NCBI RefSeq assembly: GCF_014205015.1
Contig: NZ_JACHMO010000001.1
Coordinates: forward strand, 1,612,001-1,676,000
Origin: Saccharothrix ecbatanensis
GTDB taxonomy: Bacteria; Actinomycetota; Actinomycetes; Mycobacteriales; Pseudonocardiaceae
DNA: 64,000 bases
Direction: 5' to 3'
The position numbers and the translations under genes were made by a program. Each line of letters opens with the position of its first letter. Positions within the stretch are counted from its first letter, which is position 1. A model generated the notes under the pieces. It was not told the DNA's origin. It searched no databases and worked only from the letters and a program-made list of their open reading frames with translations. This document shows positions 62,433 to 64,000 of the stretch, piece by piece.

Positions 62433-64000
62433 CTACTTGGGGCAACTTGGTGGGTCGCCTCGGTCCGGTCCGAGGGAACGCCATTCGTCGGCGAGCGTGT
62501 CGCCGTCCAGCAGCCCACACACCACGTCGGCCGCGTGCTCCGGCACGAGGTGCCAGACCCGGGTGGTGCCGTCCGCCCCGGCGGTGGCGACCCGATCACC
62601 GGTCGAGTCGAACGCCACGTCGTTCAGCTCGTCGTCGTGCCGGTCCAGCCGGGCCAGCTGCCGGCCGCCGTCGACCTCCCACAGCCTCAGCACGGTGTCC
62701 TGGCTGGCGGTCGCGAGCTGCTTGCCATCCGGGCTGAACGCGACCCGGCGCACGGCGGAGTCGCTGCCGGTGAGCGTGCCGACCTCGACACCGTCGTTGA
62801 CCCGCCACAGCCGCACCAGCCGATCACCGCCGCCGGTCGCCAGCAGCGTGCCGTCCGGGCTGAACTCGGCGTCGATCGCGATGCCGTCGTGACCGGGCAG
62901 GATGGTCAGCTCCGCGCCCTTGTCCACCAGGTTCCACAACCCCACCTCACCCGCGGACAGAGTCACGGCGAGGGTGCGGTTGTTCGGGCTGAACGCGATC
63001 CCGGTGGGGAAGTTGGTGTCGACCGGGTTCGCCTCGGCGTCGCGCGGCTCGTCGCGGGTCGGCCGACGGCCCGTCACGCTCAGGTCCGCGGCGGCGAGCA
63101 GGAGCACCTCGTCCCGGTCGTCCGGTGAGCCGGTCGGTGTGCGGCCGGCGACCGCGATCGTCCGGCCGTCCGGGCTGAACGCCACCGCGGTGAACTCGGT
63201 GCCGGGCCGGGAGAAGCGACGTGCCTCGACGCCGGTGTCGGTCCGCCACACCACGACCGAGCCGTCGCCGCCGACCGTGACGAACTCAGTGCCGTCCGGG
63301 CTGAACGCCACGCCGTAAGCGTCGTCCTGGTGACCGGCCGTCCGGTGCACCAGATCGCCGGTGGCGCTGTTCCACAACCGGACCGCGCCGTTGCCGCCCG
63401 TAGTGGCGAGCAGGTCCCCGCCGGGCTGGAACGCGGTGGCGAGCACGACGGCGTCCCGGGTGCCGAGCGCCGACCGCCCGTACGACCACACCGTGACCAG
63501 GCCGTCCGAGTCGGCGGTGAGGAGGGTGTGGCTGTCACCGGTCACGGCCAGGCCGAACGTGGACACCGAGCCGGTCGGGAACCCCGCCAGCCGCTCACCG
63601 GTCGCCGGGTCCCAGCCGAAGGCGCTGGTGCCGATCACACCGGCGAACACGTACTTGCCGTCCGGGGCGAAGGCCACCGCGCTGACCCCGGCCGTGGCCG
63701 TCGACAGCACCAAGCGCTCGGTCCACGTCGAGGTGTCCCACAACCGCACGGACGCGTCCAACGAGCCGCTGGCCAGGGTCGCGCCGGTGCGGTCGAACGC
63801 CAGGGCGGAGACCTCGTCGCCGTGACCGGTCAGCGTCGCCACCACGGAGCCGTCGGAGACCCTGTGCACCACGACGTTCTCGTCGGCCGCCAGCGCGATC
63901 AGCGAGCCGTCCGGGTGGTAGGCCATCCGGAGCGACGTGCCGACCGGGAACACGACCCGTTCGGCGAGCGTCCCGATGTCCCAGACCACCACGCCGCGAC
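62433..64000 (-). CDS. WD40-repeat protein, C-terminal part (runs off the right edge)
   Basis: About 520 residues of WD40 repeats are visible, with no stop up to the window end, so the N-terminus lies outside. Repeats of about 42 residues show the pattern V-A-F-S-P-D-G, then V-R-L-W-D/V-W-R, e.g. near 62700, 62850, 63170 and 63310. At least ten blades are seen. The C-terminus ends S-C-P-K after a short Asp-rich helix with a Cys pair. By analogy with the STAND gene at 25.7 kb, the missing part may hold an HTH and NTPase domain, but this is not visible. Confidence 0.82.
   Translation of the reverse strand, partial: RGVVVWDIGTLAERVVFPVGTSLRMAYHPDGSLIALAADENVVVHRVSDGSVVATLTGHGDEVSALAFDRTGATLASGSLDASVRLWDTSTWTERLVLSTATAGVSAVAFAPDGKYVFAGVIGTSAFGWDPATGERLAGFPTGSVSTFGLAVTGDSHTLLTADSDGLVTVWSYGRSALGTRDAVVLATAFQPGGDLLATTGGNGAVRLWNSATGDLVHRTAGHQDDAYGVAFSPDGTEFVTVGGDGSVVVWRTDTGVEARRFSRPGTEFTAVAFSPDGRTIAVAGRTPTGSPDDRDEVLLLAAADLSVTGRRPTRDEPRDAEANPVDTNFPTGIAFSPNNRTLAVTLSAGEVGLWNLVDKGAELTILPGHDGIAIDAEFSPDGTLLATGGGDRLVRLWRVNDGVEVGTLTGSDSAVRRVAFSPDGKQLATASQDTVLRLWEVDGGRQLARLDRHDDELNDVAFDSTGDRVATAGADGTTRVWHLVPEHAADVVCGLLDGDTLADEWRSLGPDRGDPPSCPK

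Noticed and set aside
1..64000. tRNA, rRNA, riboswitch or T-box
   Set aside because: No cloverleaf, rRNA core or T-box/riboswitch signature was noticed in the intergenic gaps when read by eye.

Overview
The window is a high-GC actinobacterial chromosome segment. GC is high at third codon positions, GTG starts are common, genes often overlap by GTGA/ATGA, and several promoters are leaderless. Family content (snapalysin, DUF6191-like protein, HelD-type helicase, STAND NTPases, iron boxes of the IdeR/DmdR1 type) suggests Pseudonocardiales (Saccharothrix/Actinosynnema/Lentzea-like). The species cannot be named from sequence alone. No rRNA, tRNA or CRISPR array was seen.

Layout. 1-2.1 kb: start of a secreted protein, an MBL-fold hydrolase and a GT1-type glycosyltransferase. 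2.1-21.7 kb: a hydroxamate siderophore locus. A heterodimeric ABC transporter pair (minus strand) is divergent, across two iron boxes, from an ornithine N-hydroxylase. A third iron box precedes a ferri-siderophore binding lipoprotein, a 4433-aa four-module NRPS (C-A-T-C-A-T-C-A-T-C-A-T-C) and an MbtH-like protein. Pocket residues read by eye give X-Ser-hydroxyornithine-X with X1 and X4 alike. This order, and the hydroxylase/binding protein/NRPS/MbtH gene order, resemble erythrochelin-type siderophores. 45.8-48.8 kb: a fourth iron box heads a FecCD-type permease pair plus ATPase. This is a complete importer core without a binding protein, so it plausibly uses the one encoded at 7.0 kb.

21.7-34.4 kb: a DUF6191-like membrane protein, a frameshifted secreted subtilase, an HTH-STAND NTPase with a beta-propeller, a snapalysin-like protease, a PadR regulator with an FAD monooxygenase, and a STAND/TPR protein whose reading frame runs into a SAM methyltransferase. 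34.4-35.3 kb holds two decayed genes (GNAT, TetR). 35.3-45 kb: methyltransferase/DoxX pair, Tat-exported protein, MarR-controlled quinone oxidoreductase, TetR-azoreductase circuit split by a recombinase relic, LuxR regulator, cupin and DUF1304-like protein.

48.7-64 kb: SDR, HelD-like helicase, a 44-aa proline-rich peptide, LLM flavoprotein, small GNAT, second MBL hydrolase, alpha/beta hydrolase with TetR, a three-gene signalling operon (SpoIIE-type phosphatase, CHASE3 histidine kinase, Rcp-type response regulator), PlsC-type acyltransferase, DUF1232 protein, a secreted protein plus membrane-anchored trypsin-like protease, and the C-terminal part of a WD40 protein.

Non-coding structure is rich: a 22-nt tandem repeat family at two loci, 32-nt and 8-nt repeat tracts, three short tandem duplications, inverted repeats inside NRPS linkers, and several dyad operators. 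All start choices and domain limits were read by eye. No database search was run.
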